DNA of 32,150 nt from Sphingomonas mali NBRC 15500 (GCF_001598415.1 NZ_BCYX01000042.1:1-32150), one strand, 5' to 3'; positions 22,999-32,051 are shown, numbered from the stretch's first letter. Notes: generated from the sequence alone by a model not told the origin. A program made the numbers and translations.

Positions 22999-24338
22999 GC
23001 GTCAGGCTACCCGGCTCGCGTTGGTACAATGCAGTCTGGCGCTGGCATTTCTATGCGGGGATGTTCTGCGTCCCTTTCGTGCTGTGGCTGGCGATCACCG
23101 GCAGCATCTATGCTTGGCGGCCGCAGATCGAGGCGTGGCTAGACCGGCCTTACGATTCGGTCGTCCCCACCGCGGCCCGCGCGACGCCCGAGGCGATCGC
23201 CGCGGCCGCCGTGGCGGCAGTGCCTGGATCGCGGCTGCACAAATACGAACTGCCGCCATCGGACAGGTCGGCCGTGCGAGTCCTGGTCGGCACCGATGGC
23301 GGCGATCGGCGTGTCTATGTCGATCCCTACAGGCTCACGCCGCTCAAGGTCGTGACCGAAGACGATCGACCGATGCAAATCGTGTCGCGCCTGCACGGCG
23401 AATTGCTGGCCGGCGCCTGGGGCAGCTACATCGTCGAGATCGCCGCCTGTTGGACGCTCGTGATGATCCTGACCGGCCTCTATCTCTGGTGGCCGCGCGG
23501 ACGGAAGGGCTTGGCGGGAATCCTATATCCCCGCCTGTCGGGCGGCCGCCGATTGTTCTGGCGCGATTTGCATGCGGTGACGGGTATCTGGGTGTCGCTG
23601 CTGGCGCTGTTCGTGATCGCCACCGGCCTACCCTGGGCGAAGGCATGGGGCAGCTATTTCAAGGAGATACGGTCGGTGACCGGCACGCTAGACGGGCCAG
23701 TCGACTGGACGATCGGCGGGCGCAAGCCGTCGGACGACGCGATGCTCGACGAGCATGCCGGCCATATGGGCATGGCGATGGTGCACCAGGGTTATCGCGC
23801 GGGAGAGCTGAACCGCGCCGTCGCCGCGGCGACCGCGCTGCACTTTGCGCCGCCGGTTTTGGTGTCGCCGCCCGGCAAGGAGCCGCGCGGCTGGACCGTC
23901 TCATCCGATGCCGCGGATCGGCCGTTGCGCGCCCAAGCAGTGGTCGACGGTGCGACGGGCGCGGTGCTCGCCCGCAAGGACTTCGGTGAGCGCCACTGGA
24001 TCGACCGTGCGGTTGGGTACGGCATCGCGACGCATGAGGGGCAGCTATTCGGCATCGCCAATCAAGTGCTGATCACGCTCGGCGCGCTGATGCTGATGAC
24101 GCTTAGCGTATCGGCAGCGATCTCGTGGTGGCGGCGGCGCCCATCTGGACGGCTCGGCGCGCCCTTGCCGCTCTCGCGCCCGCGCTTTGGTGGAGCGCTG
24201 ATCGCCACGGTCATTGCGCTTGGACTGGCGATGCCGCTGTTCGGCGCTTCGCTGCTGGTTGTGCTCGCGGTCGAGCACGGGCTGAAACGCTGGTCGGGCA
24301 TCGCCCGCTGGCTGGGATTGCGAACGATCCGAGCCTAA
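22995..24338 (+). CDS. PepSY-associated transmembrane protein
   Basis: A 447-residue inner-membrane protein of the PepSY_TM family. Helices lie near residues 20-42 (RWHFYAGMFCVPFVLWLAI, with His18), about 145-167 (EIAACWTLVMILTGLYLWW), about 195-215 (DLHAVTGIWVSLLALFVIATG), and at least two near the C-terminus (about 350-375 and 395-425). Conserved histidines occur in RWHFY, LHGELL, DLHAVTG and THEGQLFG, placed like heme or metal ligands. Related proteins next to siderophore receptors are thought to reduce ferric iron; here that is inference. It is translationally coupled to the TonB receptor and probably processes what the receptor imports. Confidence 0.87.
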   Translation: MSVRLPGSRWYNAVWRWHFYAGMFCVPFVLWLAITGSIYAWRPQIEAWLDRPYDSVVPTAARATPEAIAAAAVAAVPGSRLHKYELPPSDRSAVRVLVGTDGGDRRVYVDPYRLTPLKVVTEDDRPMQIVSRLHGELLAGAWGSYIVEIAACWTLVMILTGLYLWWPRGRKGLAGILYPRLSGGRRLFWRDLHAVTGIWVSLLALFVIATGLPWAKAWGSYFKEIRSVTGTLDGPVDWTIGGRKPSDDAMLDEHAGHMGMAMVHQGYRAGELNRAVAAATALHFAPPVLVSPPGKEPRGWTVSSDAADRPLRAQAVVDGATGAVLARKDFGERHWIDRAVGYGIATHEGQLFGIANQVLITLGALMLMTLSVSAAISWWRRRPSGRLGAPLPLSRPRFGGALIATVIALGLAMPLFGASLLVVLAVEHGLKRWSGIARWLGLRTIRA

Positions 24339-24390
24339 CGCTCCCATCATCGCGCAGCGGCGGACGATCCTCAGACTGTCCGTCACCGGG

Positions 24391-24435
24391 AAAAAAGAAA
24401 ACGCCGCCCCTGTCGGAAGACAGGAACGGCGCTCT
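24391..24435 (-). terminator. Rho-independent terminator of the large TonB receptor gene
   Basis: On the minus strand AGCGCCGTTCCTGTC and GACAGGGGCGGCGT form a long stem with a TTCC loop and two mismatches, followed by TTTCTTTTTT. It starts about 20 bases after the stop. On the plus strand the same stem ends in CTCTTT, so it may also stop the convergent PepSY operon. Confidence 0.9.
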
Positions 24436-24456
24436 TTAGTGAGTCGATCGGTCGGA

Positions 24457-27021
24457 TCAGAACTGAACGTTCAGCGAGACCGACGCGGTACGCGGCGAGC
24501 CGAGGTACGCGAACGGCACGCTGGTGTACGAGCTGTTCGGGTTGCCGAGGTTGCCGACGTAGAACTGGTTGAACAGGTTGGTCACGTTGAACTGGACGTA
24601 AGTCGTCTTGTTCAAACCGAGGAAGCCCAAGTTAACGCGGGCATCCAGATCAACGACGGTATAGGCTGGCGTCTTCGCACCATAAAGGACGGTCGTCGTC
24701 GGATTGCCAGTGTCGATCGAGCTGTAGATCGCCACGTTCTGATCGTTGACGTAACGCGGGCCGGTCCGCTTCACCTGCATGCCGAGTTCGAACGGATCGA
24801 CATCGACCTGCGCACGCGCGCCGAGCGTATAGGTTGGTGCACCCGCCTCACGCTTGCCCGCAGTCCTCAAATAATAGTCGGCACCCAACGTCGAGCACCC
24901 GAAGGTATGATAGGTCACGTTCGACGCAGAGCAGACGCCGCCCAGCACGTCGTCCTTGATCTTCGACTTCAGGTACGAACCGAAGGCATAGAGCGTCAGT
25001 TGCTCGATCGGGCGATACGAGATGCTCGCATCCACACCATATTTGTCCACCTTGCCCAGGTTGCGATAGACCGTCTGGTCCAGCACGGGATCGTAGGACG
25101 ACGCCAGGCGGTTGGTGAAGATGGTGTACCAGCCACCGACGAACGCCTGGACCTTGCTGGTCGAATAGCGGAAGCCGGCATCGAAATTGTCGGTCGTTTC
25201 CGGCTTCGGCGTGCCGACGCCGACCGGATAGTAGAACTGCTGATACAGGTTATCCGTGCCCGGAACCTGCAGGCCCTTCGAATAGCTGGCATAGACCGAG
25301 AGACCGCCGCCAAGCTTGTAGGTCAGGCCGGCGCTGGGCAGCACACGATTATAGGTGAACTGACGGAATTGCGGCGCCTGATAGCCGGTCACCACATTCG
25401 TCGTCGCATTGTACGAATACGGATTGGCTGTCGCATAGGCGGCAACGTCGGCGCTGGTGCCGGCGATGCAATCGACGAAACCGCTCGCGCTGGTGGTGAA
25501 GCAATTCTGGTGCAGATTACGCTTAAACCACGGCGCGCGGACACCGAGGTTCACCGTCAACCCACCGAATTCGCCACGATATTCGCCCGACACCTGATCG
25601 AGGACCGCGTACGACTTGCGATTGCGCTTTTCCATCAGGCCGCCGTTCGCAGCGGCGATCGGCGAGTTGATCGGGAACACATCGAACGGCTGACCATTGG
25701 CCTGCAGCTTGCCGAGTTCGCCCGTCTGCCGGTGACGACCATAATCGTGCGTATAGGTCAGGCGGAAGGTCTGCGTATCGGTGATATCCCAGCGCAGCGA
25801 GCTCAGGATCGTGTAGCGATGCGTAATCGTCTGGCTAGTGCCGTCGAGCTCCACTCGATCGAGCGTGTCACCGTCCCCATTCAGGTCGACGCCAGTGTAA
25901 TAGGTGCCACCGATGAACCCGTAACGACCGGCCGGCCCGGCCTGCTCGCGGCCGACGACGCCGTACAGACCACCGTTCGCCTTGACGTACTGGATCGTCG
26001 GATCGACGGTCAGGACGAGGCCATGAGCCAGCGTGAAGCGCGAGCTGAACCGCAAACTGCCGGTGTTCGACGGGTTGACGTTCTGCTCGAACAGCGTGCC
26101 GCAGGTGTTCGGCGTATCTGCCAGGCCCGGTCGCGCCGCGGCCGTCTGGCAAGGAGAGGTGTGCAGCCAGGCTTCATCGAAATTACGCGGGAAGCGATTG
26201 CCGGTGCCGCTGCCGACGACACGGGTCGGATCCAGCCGCAGCGGATAGTCGGGCGTGTTGGTGTTGCGGTTCACGTTCCAGTTGCCGGCGACCGCGATGA
26301 AGTCGCCATTGCTGCCCAGCGGCTGATAGATCTTGAAGTTATAGGCGTTCTTATTGATCTGGCCGAAATTGCTGAACAGGACGTTGTTGGTCGCGCTGGT
26401 GGCCGAGAACCACGCCTTGGTGCCGAACGAGGTGAAGGTACCCGTGTTGACCAAACCGAAGACGCGGAAATAATTGAGGTCGCCGATCGAGCCGACCACC
26501 CGGACGCCGAACTGGTCGGTCGGCGTGATGGTGCGATAGTTGACCGTCGAACCCGAGGCCGACGCGGTCGGGCTGTCGACGTCGGTCGAGCCGAGGCTGA
26601 CGTTGACGCTGTCGATCAGTTCGGGATCGATCTGCTGGTTCGAATAGATCGCATAGTTGCCGGTATCGTTGAGCGGAATGCCGTCGACGGTCTGCGAGAT
26701 GCGGTCCGGACCGAAGCCGCGGATGGTCAGGCGGCCGCCCGACGAGCCGTACGGATCCTGGCTCTGAAAGCTGACGCCCGGAAGCGAGTTGATGATTTCG
26801 TCGATCGACTGGCCGGGAGTCTGGCGCGCGATGAACGCCTGATCGAGTTGAACCTTGGTCTTCGGCGTATCGGGAATCACGACTCCGCCGACGCCCTTGG
26901 TCTTGGTGGCGGTGATGACGATGTCGCCTTCGAAGTCCGCCGTACCGGTCGACTGCGCATAGGCTGCCCCCGGAAGCATGATCGCGGCCGCAGCCACGCC
27001 AATTAGAAATTGAGTCCGCAT
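24457..27021 (-). CDS. Large TonB-dependent outer-membrane receptor, ligand unknown
   Basis: An 854-residue receptor with signal peptide MRTQFLIGVAAAAIMLPGAAYA and a TonB-box-like GDIVITATKTKG. The plug (about 50-165) includes DEIINSLPGVSF, GGRLTIRGFGPDRISQTVDG and SPTASASGSTVNYRT. The barrel ends LNVQF, the usual C-terminal Phe. Four cysteines occur in two spaced pairs (SPCQTAAARPG and NTCGTLF; NCFTTSASG and DCIAG), plus others near residue 700, probably in extracellular loops as disulfides. The ATG has AAAGGGG 7 bases upstream. It is monocistronic, with its own terminator. Its base composition looks slightly lower in GC than the neighbours, which is common for outer-membrane barrels. No partner gene reveals its ligand. 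Confidence 0.9.
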   Translation of the reverse strand: MRTQFLIGVAAAAIMLPGAAYAQSTGTADFEGDIVITATKTKGVGGVVIPDTPKTKVQLDQAFIARQTPGQSIDEIINSLPGVSFQSQDPYGSSGGRLTIRGFGPDRISQTVDGIPLNDTGNYAIYSNQQIDPELIDSVNVSLGSTDVDSPTASASGSTVNYRTITPTDQFGVRVVGSIGDLNYFRVFGLVNTGTFTSFGTKAWFSATSATNNVLFSNFGQINKNAYNFKIYQPLGSNGDFIAVAGNWNVNRNTNTPDYPLRLDPTRVVGSGTGNRFPRNFDEAWLHTSPCQTAAARPGLADTPNTCGTLFEQNVNPSNTGSLRFSSRFTLAHGLVLTVDPTIQYVKANGGLYGVVGREQAGPAGRYGFIGGTYYTGVDLNGDGDTLDRVELDGTSQTITHRYTILSSLRWDITDTQTFRLTYTHDYGRHRQTGELGKLQANGQPFDVFPINSPIAAANGGLMEKRNRKSYAVLDQVSGEYRGEFGGLTVNLGVRAPWFKRNLHQNCFTTSASGFVDCIAGTSADVAAYATANPYSYNATTNVVTGYQAPQFRQFTYNRVLPSAGLTYKLGGGLSVYASYSKGLQVPGTDNLYQQFYYPVGVGTPKPETTDNFDAGFRYSTSKVQAFVGGWYTIFTNRLASSYDPVLDQTVYRNLGKVDKYGVDASISYRPIEQLTLYAFGSYLKSKIKDDVLGGVCSASNVTYHTFGCSTLGADYYLRTAGKREAGAPTYTLGARAQVDVDPFELGMQVKRTGPRYVNDQNVAIYSSIDTGNPTTTVLYGAKTPAYTVVDLDARVNLGFLGLNKTTYVQFNVTNLFNQFYVGNLGNPNSSYTSVPFAYLGSPRTASVSLNVQF

Positions 27022-27171
27022 TATATTCCCCTTTGGGCGCGAGTCGCTGTTGAGCGCGGCGTTGTTTCACCGTCGCGAGGGCCCATGGAGACTGAATATT
27101 TCGGTTCAATGACAACGCAAGAGCGCGATGAGATTACTGTGGATTAAGCCATGCTGCGTTGCAAAAAAGCA

Positions 27172-29307
27172 TCAACTCGCAGCTGCGACGATTGCGGCCC
27201 ATCCGGCCTCATCAATGACCTCCACATTGAGTTCGGCTGCCTTCTTGAGCTTCGACCCCGCGCCCGGCCCAGCGACCACCAGATCGGTCTTCGCCGACAC
27301 CGAACCCGACACACGCGCGCCGAGCGCTTCGGCCTGCGCCTTGGCCTCGTCGCGGCTCATCGTTTCCAGGCTGCCGGTGAACACCACGGTCTTGCCGCTG
27401 ACGCGTGATTCGCGCGCCTTGAAGACGAACGCGGGCGGGCTGACTTCCGCCAGCAGGTCATCCCATACCGCGCGATTGTGCGGCTCATGGAAGAAATCGG
27501 CCAGCGCATTGCCGACCGCGGCACCGACATTGTCGACGCCGATATGCTCGGCGATCGCCTTGTCGCGCCGCGCACGGAATTTCTGTTCGTCCTCCGCCAG
27601 CGCAGGAACGATGCTGTCGCGGAGCGCGATGATCTCATCGGCCAGTGCCTTGATCTCCGGCAGGGTAGCATGGCGCTTGAGCAGGTCGCGCGCGGTGACC
27701 ACGCCGACATGCCGGATACCGAGCCCGAACAGCAGTCGCACCGGATCGGGTGCGCGCTTCGCTTCGATCGCGTCGAGCAGATTGTCGACCGACTTCTCTT
27801 TCCACCCCTCCCGGCCAAGCAATTCCTCGCGATGCGCGGCAAGACGGAAGATATCGGCCGGCTCGGCAATCCAGCCGAGATCGAGGAATTCGCGGATGGT
27901 CTTGTCGCCCAGCCCCTCGATATCGAGCGCGCCGCGGCTGACGAAATGGCGCAGCCGTTCCTGCCGTTGCGCCGGACAGATCAGCCCGCCGGTGCAGCGG
28001 ATATCGACTTCGCCTTCCTCGGCCAGGGCTTCCGAACCGCATTCCGGGCAATGCGTCGGAAACGCCCAGGGTTCGCGCGGCTCGTCGCGAGTGAGATTCT
28101 CGACGATCTGGGGAATGACGTCGCCCGCGCGCTGGAGCACGACGCGATCGCCCGGGCGCACGCCGAGCCGCGCGATCTCGTCGGCATTGTGCAACGTCGC
28201 ATTGGTGACGACGACGCCGCCGACGGTCACCGGCTCGAGCCGTGCGACCGGGGTGAGCTTGCCGGTCCGCCCCACCTGGATGTCGATTCGCTCGAGCGTG
28301 GTCTGGGCGCGCTCGGCCGGGAATTTGTGCGCCAGCCCCCATCGCGGCGCGCGGCCGACAAAGCCCAGTCGCGCCTGCCAGTCGAGCCGATCGACCTTGT
28401 AGACTACGCCGTCGATGTCGAACGGCAGATCGGCGCGCTCAGCCTCGATCGCCTTGTAGGTCGCCAGCGCTTGGTCGAGCGTTCCGCCCGGCTGGAATTG
28501 CCGCGTGACCGGAAAGCTCCAGCCGCGGATCGTTTCGATCACCGCCGATTGCGTATCGCCCGGTAGCGCGCTGGCATCTCCCCACCCCCAGGCAAAGAAG
28601 CGCAATGGGCGCGACGCGGTAACAGTCGCGTCCTTCTGACGCAGCGATCCGGCCGCGGCGTTGCGCGGATTGGCGAATTGGCGGGCTTCCTTGCCGGTCT
28701 CCTCGGCTTCGGCCAGCAAGCGCGCATTGAGCGCGGCGAACGCCTGTTTCTCCATATAGACTTCGCCGCGCACCTCGAACACGTCGGGCGCGCCGACGGG
28801 AAGCGTGACCGGGATATCGCCGATCGTGCGGACATTGGCGGTGACGTCCTCGCCGATCTGGCCATCGCCGCGCGTCAGTGCCTGGACCAGCCGCCCCTTC
28901 TCGTAGCGCAGCGAGCAGCTTAGCCCGTCGATCTTGGGCTCGGCGGTCAGCGCGATCGCCTCGTCCTCGCCCAGATTGAGGAAACGGCGGACGCGGCCGA
29001 CGAAATCGCCGACCTCCTCGTCGTCAAAGGCGTTATCCAGGCTGAACATCGGCCGCGCGTGGGCGACCTTGGCGAGGTGCCCGGCGGGCGCCGCACCGAC
29101 CTTACGGCTGGGCGAATCGTCGCGAACCAGGTGCGGAAACGCAGCCTCGATCGCGCTGTTGCGGCGCATCAACGCGTCATAGTCGGCATCCGAAATCTCG
29201 GGCGCGTCGTCGGCATGATAGAGCAAATTGTGGCGCGCGATCTCCGCCGCGAGATGCTCGAGTTCCTTGGCGGCGGCTTCATCGTTGGCGGGCAGCGGAA
29301 TCGTCAT
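27172..29307 (-). CDS. ligA: NAD-dependent DNA ligase
   Basis: Seals nicks in duplex DNA during replication and repair using NAD. It has 711 residues, somewhat above the typical 670. Domains in order are: Ia/adenylation with the AMP-accepting Lys125 in EPKIDG; OB fold with VARLEPVTVGGVVVTNATLHN and GDRVVLQRAGDVIPQI; a four-cysteine zinc site (CPECG near 417 and CTGGLICPAQ near 440); helix-hairpin-helix repeats (GLGDKTIREFLDLGWI, GIRHVGVVTARDLL); and a BRCT domain at about 635-711 (KTVVFTGSLETMSRDEA). The ATG at 29307 has AAAGAAAGG just upstream; the longer frame from 29370 overlaps the divergent gene and lacks support. It is divergent from the small secreted protein gene at 29362. Confidence 0.97.
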   Translation of the reverse strand: MTIPLPANDEAAAKELEHLAAEIARHNLLYHADDAPEISDADYDALMRRNSAIEAAFPHLVRDDSPSRKVGAAPAGHLAKVAHARPMFSLDNAFDDEEVGDFVGRVRRFLNLGEDEAIALTAEPKIDGLSCSLRYEKGRLVQALTRGDGQIGEDVTANVRTIGDIPVTLPVGAPDVFEVRGEVYMEKQAFAALNARLLAEAEETGKEARQFANPRNAAAGSLRQKDATVTASRPLRFFAWGWGDASALPGDTQSAVIETIRGWSFPVTRQFQPGGTLDQALATYKAIEAERADLPFDIDGVVYKVDRLDWQARLGFVGRAPRWGLAHKFPAERAQTTLERIDIQVGRTGKLTPVARLEPVTVGGVVVTNATLHNADEIARLGVRPGDRVVLQRAGDVIPQIVENLTRDEPREPWAFPTHCPECGSEALAEEGEVDIRCTGGLICPAQRQERLRHFVSRGALDIEGLGDKTIREFLDLGWIAEPADIFRLAAHREELLGREGWKEKSVDNLLDAIEAKRAPDPVRLLFGLGIRHVGVVTARDLLKRHATLPEIKALADEIIALRDSIVPALAEDEQKFRARRDKAIAEHIGVDNVGAAVGNALADFFHEPHNRAVWDDLLAEVSPPAFVFKARESRVSGKTVVFTGSLETMSRDEAKAQAEALGARVSGSVSAKTDLVVAGPGAGSKLKKAAELNVEVIDEAGWAAIVAAAS

Positions 29308-29361
29308 GTGCCTTTCTTTAGCAGCCAATCCCGCGCAGGAAACCGCGCCGCTTTGCCGTAA

Positions 29362-29733
29362 TTGCGCCACGCGCGTCCCGCAGCTTGTGCGGCGATGCTG
29401 ATCGTCCTCCTTGCGATGCAGGCGGCGCCTGCCACCGGCGATCAGACGAGCTTTCGCGGTTCCGATCTCAGCGGGTTCGACCTCGCCAAGGCAAGGCCCA
29501 AATCGACCGACAATGCGTGCGGCATCGACAATCCCGGCGGCGACATCGTCGTTTGCGCGCGCAAGAAGATGATGGACATCGACATCAGCCGGATGCCGGA
29601 CTTCACCGAAAAGCCGGTCCGCTCGGTCGTCGACCTTCCCGGAGGCGCCAAGGCCGGCGTGGGGACAACCTCGCGCGATGTCGGCGGGTTCACCTCGAAA
29701 GCCATCATGGCGAAGGTGAAAGTCCCATTCTGA
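29362..29733 (+). CDS. Small secreted protein of unknown function
   Basis: Up to 123 residues. An in-frame stop lies immediately before 29362, so the gene begins there with TTG or later at ATG 29395. The TTG start gives a convincing signal peptide (MRHARPAACAAMLIVLLAMQ, cleavage near AAPATG); the ATG start lacks the positive N-terminus. No clear ribosome-binding site precedes either, so it may be read without a leader. The mature part has two cysteines in ACGIDN and DIVVCARKK, which could form a disulfide. Many sphingomonad exported proteins carry a DIVVCGRR-like motif, and this looks like a member of that group. I know no function. It is convergent with the membrane protein gene at 29773. 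Confidence 0.65.
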   Translation: MRHARPAACAAMLIVLLAMQAAPATGDQTSFRGSDLSGFDLAKARPKSTDNACGIDNPGGDIVVCARKKMMDIDISRMPDFTEKPVRSVVDLPGGAKAGVGTTSRDVGGFTSKAIMAKVKVPF

Positions 29734-29736
29734 ATT

Positions 29737-29759
29737 TCCTCTCCCGGCAAGGGAGCGGA
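29737..29759. repeat. Short hairpin between convergent genes, repeat-like
   Basis: TCCTCTCCC and GGGAGCGGA pair with one mismatch around the loop GGCAA. It sits exactly between two convergent stop codons and resembles half of the larger palindromic elements of this window. Confidence 0.5.
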
Positions 29760-29772
29760 GTTCGGTGGCGAT

Positions 29773-30321
29773 CTAATGCCCGACCACCGTCGCGATCACG
29801 AGGACGACGATCCCGGCCAGCGACAGCAACGACAGTCGGACCGTCCGCTCGATCCAGAACGACCGCCGCCGCGTGAGCGCGAGCGTGGCCGCGATTTCGC
29901 GAGAAAATGTCCTGAAGTCGGCAACATAGCCCCAGCGCGCCCGGAACAGGAAGAGGCAGATCGCACTGGAGCCGGCGAGCAAGCCCATTAGCAGCAGGAC
30001 CGGCACCATATGCATCTTCGCGACATCGAGCTTCGCGGTGTCGCGCGCGATCAGGCCGAGAAAGGCCAGGATCAAGCCATCGAACGAGAGGATTCCGCGC
30101 GCCTTGGTCAATTGCCGGTCGACGATGCGGTCGACATAGGCGATCGCCGCATCGCCATAGCTTGGATGATCGTCGATCGCACCGTCGTCGCTTTTTTCGT
30201 ATCGCGCGGTTAGCGCTTCGTGATGCCCTTCGGTGCCGCCTGGAATGTCGGGAAACCACGTCATCGCCCAGATCGTCGCGGCGATCAGCACGATGGCGAA
30301 GATCAGGTCGAACGTTCCCAT
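29773..30321 (-). CDS. Four-helix membrane protein resembling Pycsar-type effectors
   Basis: A 182-residue membrane protein with hydrophobic segments at residues 5-20, 77-92, 105-126 and 161-180. The soluble loop 30-75 is acidic. The order of a helix preceded by YVDRIVDRQLTKARGILSFDG, a second helix pair, and a charged REIAATLALTRRRSFWIERTVR segment before the last helix resembles the PycTM (DUF5706-like) effector domain, which disrupts the membrane in Pycsar anti-phage systems. That likeness is from memory and is weak. No cyclase gene is next to it. The start ATG at 30321 lies 43 bases after recN in the same direction, so the two are probably co-transcribed; no strong ribosome-binding site is visible. 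Confidence 0.6.
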   Translation of the reverse strand: MGTFDLIFAIVLIAATIWAMTWFPDIPGGTEGHHEALTARYEKSDDGAIDDHPSYGDAAIAYVDRIVDRQLTKARGILSFDGLILAFLGLIARDTAKLDVAKMHMVPVLLLMGLLAGSSAICLFLFRARWGYVADFRTFSREIAATLALTRRRSFWIERTVRLSLLSLAGIVVLVIATVVGH

Positions 30322-30364
30322 CAAACCGCGCCGAGCGTCCCGGCGGCGCGCAAGAATGACTCGC

Positions 30365-32029
30365 TCATGCCGCCTCGAGCAGGCGCTCGGCCTGGGCGCG
30401 CGCCTCGTCGGTGATCGTCGCGCCCGACAACATCCGGGCAATCTCCTCTCGCCGCGCCACGCTGTCGAGCGCGCTCACGCCGGTGCGAGTCACCAGGCCG
30501 TCGGAGGACTTGGCGATAAAATAATGCTGGCCGCCGCGCGCCGCGACTTGCGGGCTGTGCGTCACCACCAGCAATTGCGTGCGATCAGCCAGTCGCGCCA
30601 GCCGTTCGCCGATCGCGGAGGCAACCGCGCCGCCGACGCCACGGTCGATCTCGTCGAAGATCATCGTCGCGGCGCCACCTTCCTCGGCCAGGCTGACCTT
30701 GAGCGCGAGAATGAAGCGCGACAATTCGCCGCCCGACGCGATCTTGGTCAGCGGCGCGAACGGCGCGCCGGGATTGGTCGCGATCTCGAACTCGACTCGG
30801 TCCTTGCCGCCCGGCCCCCATTGCTCGTCGGGCAAGGTCTCGATCATCGTACGGAAGCGCGCGGCATCGAGCTTGAGCGGCGCAAGCTCGCCCGCCACCG
30901 CCGCGTCGAGGCGCGTTGCAGCGGCATGGCGTTCGGCGGACAGCGCGTCGGCCGCGGCTTCATAGGCCTTGCGGGTTTCCGCCACCCGGCGATCAAGCTG
31001 AACGAGCCCTTCCTCCCCCGCCTCGATCGTCGCGAGCCGGCCAGCCATGTCCTCGGCGAGTTGCGCCAGTTCGTCAGGCTGGACGCGATGCTTGCGCGCC
31101 ATCGCGCGGAGATCGAACAGCCGCGCCTCATCCTCTTCGAGCGCGCGCGGATCGAACATCAAAGCGGCGCGGGCTACCGCGAGCTGATCCTCGGCCAGCG
31201 CGCCTTCATTGATCGCGCGGTCGAGCGCCGCCAGCGCCTCGCTCAGCGCGGGATGCGCATCGGCGACGCGTTCGAGCACGCGCGCCGCCTGTCGCAGCCG
31301 GGCCAGGCCGCCATCGGAGCCGCCGAGATACTCGTCGAGCGCCACCATGTCCTCGGCGATCTTCTCCGCGCGCTGCATCGAGCGGCGGCGCTCGGCCAGC
31401 GTTTCCTCCTCGCCAGGCTCGGGCGCGAGTTGCCGGAGTTCGGCGACGGCATGGGCCAGATAGTCGCGGTCGCGCGCCGCGGCATCGATCTCGGCGCGCG
31501 CCACCGCCAGCGCATCCTCGGCGTCGCGCCAGGCGCGATAGGCTTGCGCCACCAACCCGGCATGGCAACGCCCGAACGCATCGAGCAAGGCGCGGTGACC
31601 ACGTGGATTGAGCAACCCGCGATCGTCGTGCTGGCCGTGCACCTCGACCAGATATTGCGCCAGTTCGCGCAGCAACCCGGCCGAAGCCGGCTGGTCGTTG
31701 ACGAACCCGCGGCTGCCGCCATCGGCCTTGACGATCCGGCGGATGATCAACGGTTCGCCGGGATCGACCTCAAGCGCGTTTTCGGCGAGCAGCGAGGCGA
31801 TTGGGCCGCCATCATGTGGGGTATCGAAGCTGGCAGTGACCACCGCCTGCGCCGCGCCCTGGCGGACCAGCCCGCTATCGGCGCGCGCGCCGAGCGCGAG
31901 CCCCAGCGCATCGAGCAGGATCGACTTGCCCGCGCCGGTCTCTCCGGTCAGCACGCCCAGCCCGGCGCCGAAATCGAGTTCGAGCGCTTCGATCAGCACA
32001 ACGTCCCGAATGGCGAGCGAGGTCAGCAT
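30365..32029 (-). CDS. recN: DNA repair protein RecN (SMC-like ATPase)
   Basis: SMC-family ATPase that acts in recombinational repair of double-strand breaks. It has 554 residues, the normal length. The N-terminal half has Walker A GETGAGKS (residues 29-36) and a Q-loop region; the centre (about 160-360) is a charged helical coiled coil rich in Ala, Glu and Arg; the C-terminal half has the signature ASGGELSRF (about 428-436), Walker B MIFDEIDRGVGG (about 454-465) and VVTHSPQVAARG. The ATG has AAGGA 8 bases upstream. The SOS-type control seen in other bacteria is not evident: I find no clear alphaproteobacterial LexA site in the 120 bases available upstream. Confidence 0.96.
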   Translation of the reverse strand: MLTSLAIRDVVLIEALELDFGAGLGVLTGETGAGKSILLDALGLALGARADSGLVRQGAAQAVVTASFDTPHDGGPIASLLAENALEVDPGEPLIIRRIVKADGGSRGFVNDQPASAGLLRELAQYLVEVHGQHDDRGLLNPRGHRALLDAFGRCHAGLVAQAYRAWRDAEDALAVARAEIDAAARDRDYLAHAVAELRQLAPEPGEEETLAERRRSMQRAEKIAEDMVALDEYLGGSDGGLARLRQAARVLERVADAHPALSEALAALDRAINEGALAEDQLAVARAALMFDPRALEEDEARLFDLRAMARKHRVQPDELAQLAEDMAGRLATIEAGEEGLVQLDRRVAETRKAYEAAADALSAERHAAATRLDAAVAGELAPLKLDAARFRTMIETLPDEQWGPGGKDRVEFEIATNPGAPFAPLTKIASGGELSRFILALKVSLAEEGGAATMIFDEIDRGVGGAVASAIGERLARLADRTQLLVVTHSPQVAARGGQHYFIAKSSDGLVTRTGVSALDSVARREEIARMLSGATITDEARAQAERLLEAA

Positions 32030-32051
32030 CGCGCCATCCTTAGCGGCAAAA

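Noticed and set aside
24439..27006. Open frame of 855 codons on the plus strand opposite the large TonB receptor
   Set aside because: It mirrors the real gene codon by codon, is Arg/Ile/Asp-rich with no domain, signal peptide or ribosome-binding site, and overlaps the receptor entirely. Long antisense frames are normal in high-GC genes.
27022..27171. Fur box or ligA terminator between ligA and the TonB receptor
   Set aside because: The AT-rich bits and the TTTTTT at about 27161-27166 do not form a convincing 19-base Fur site or a stem followed by the T run.
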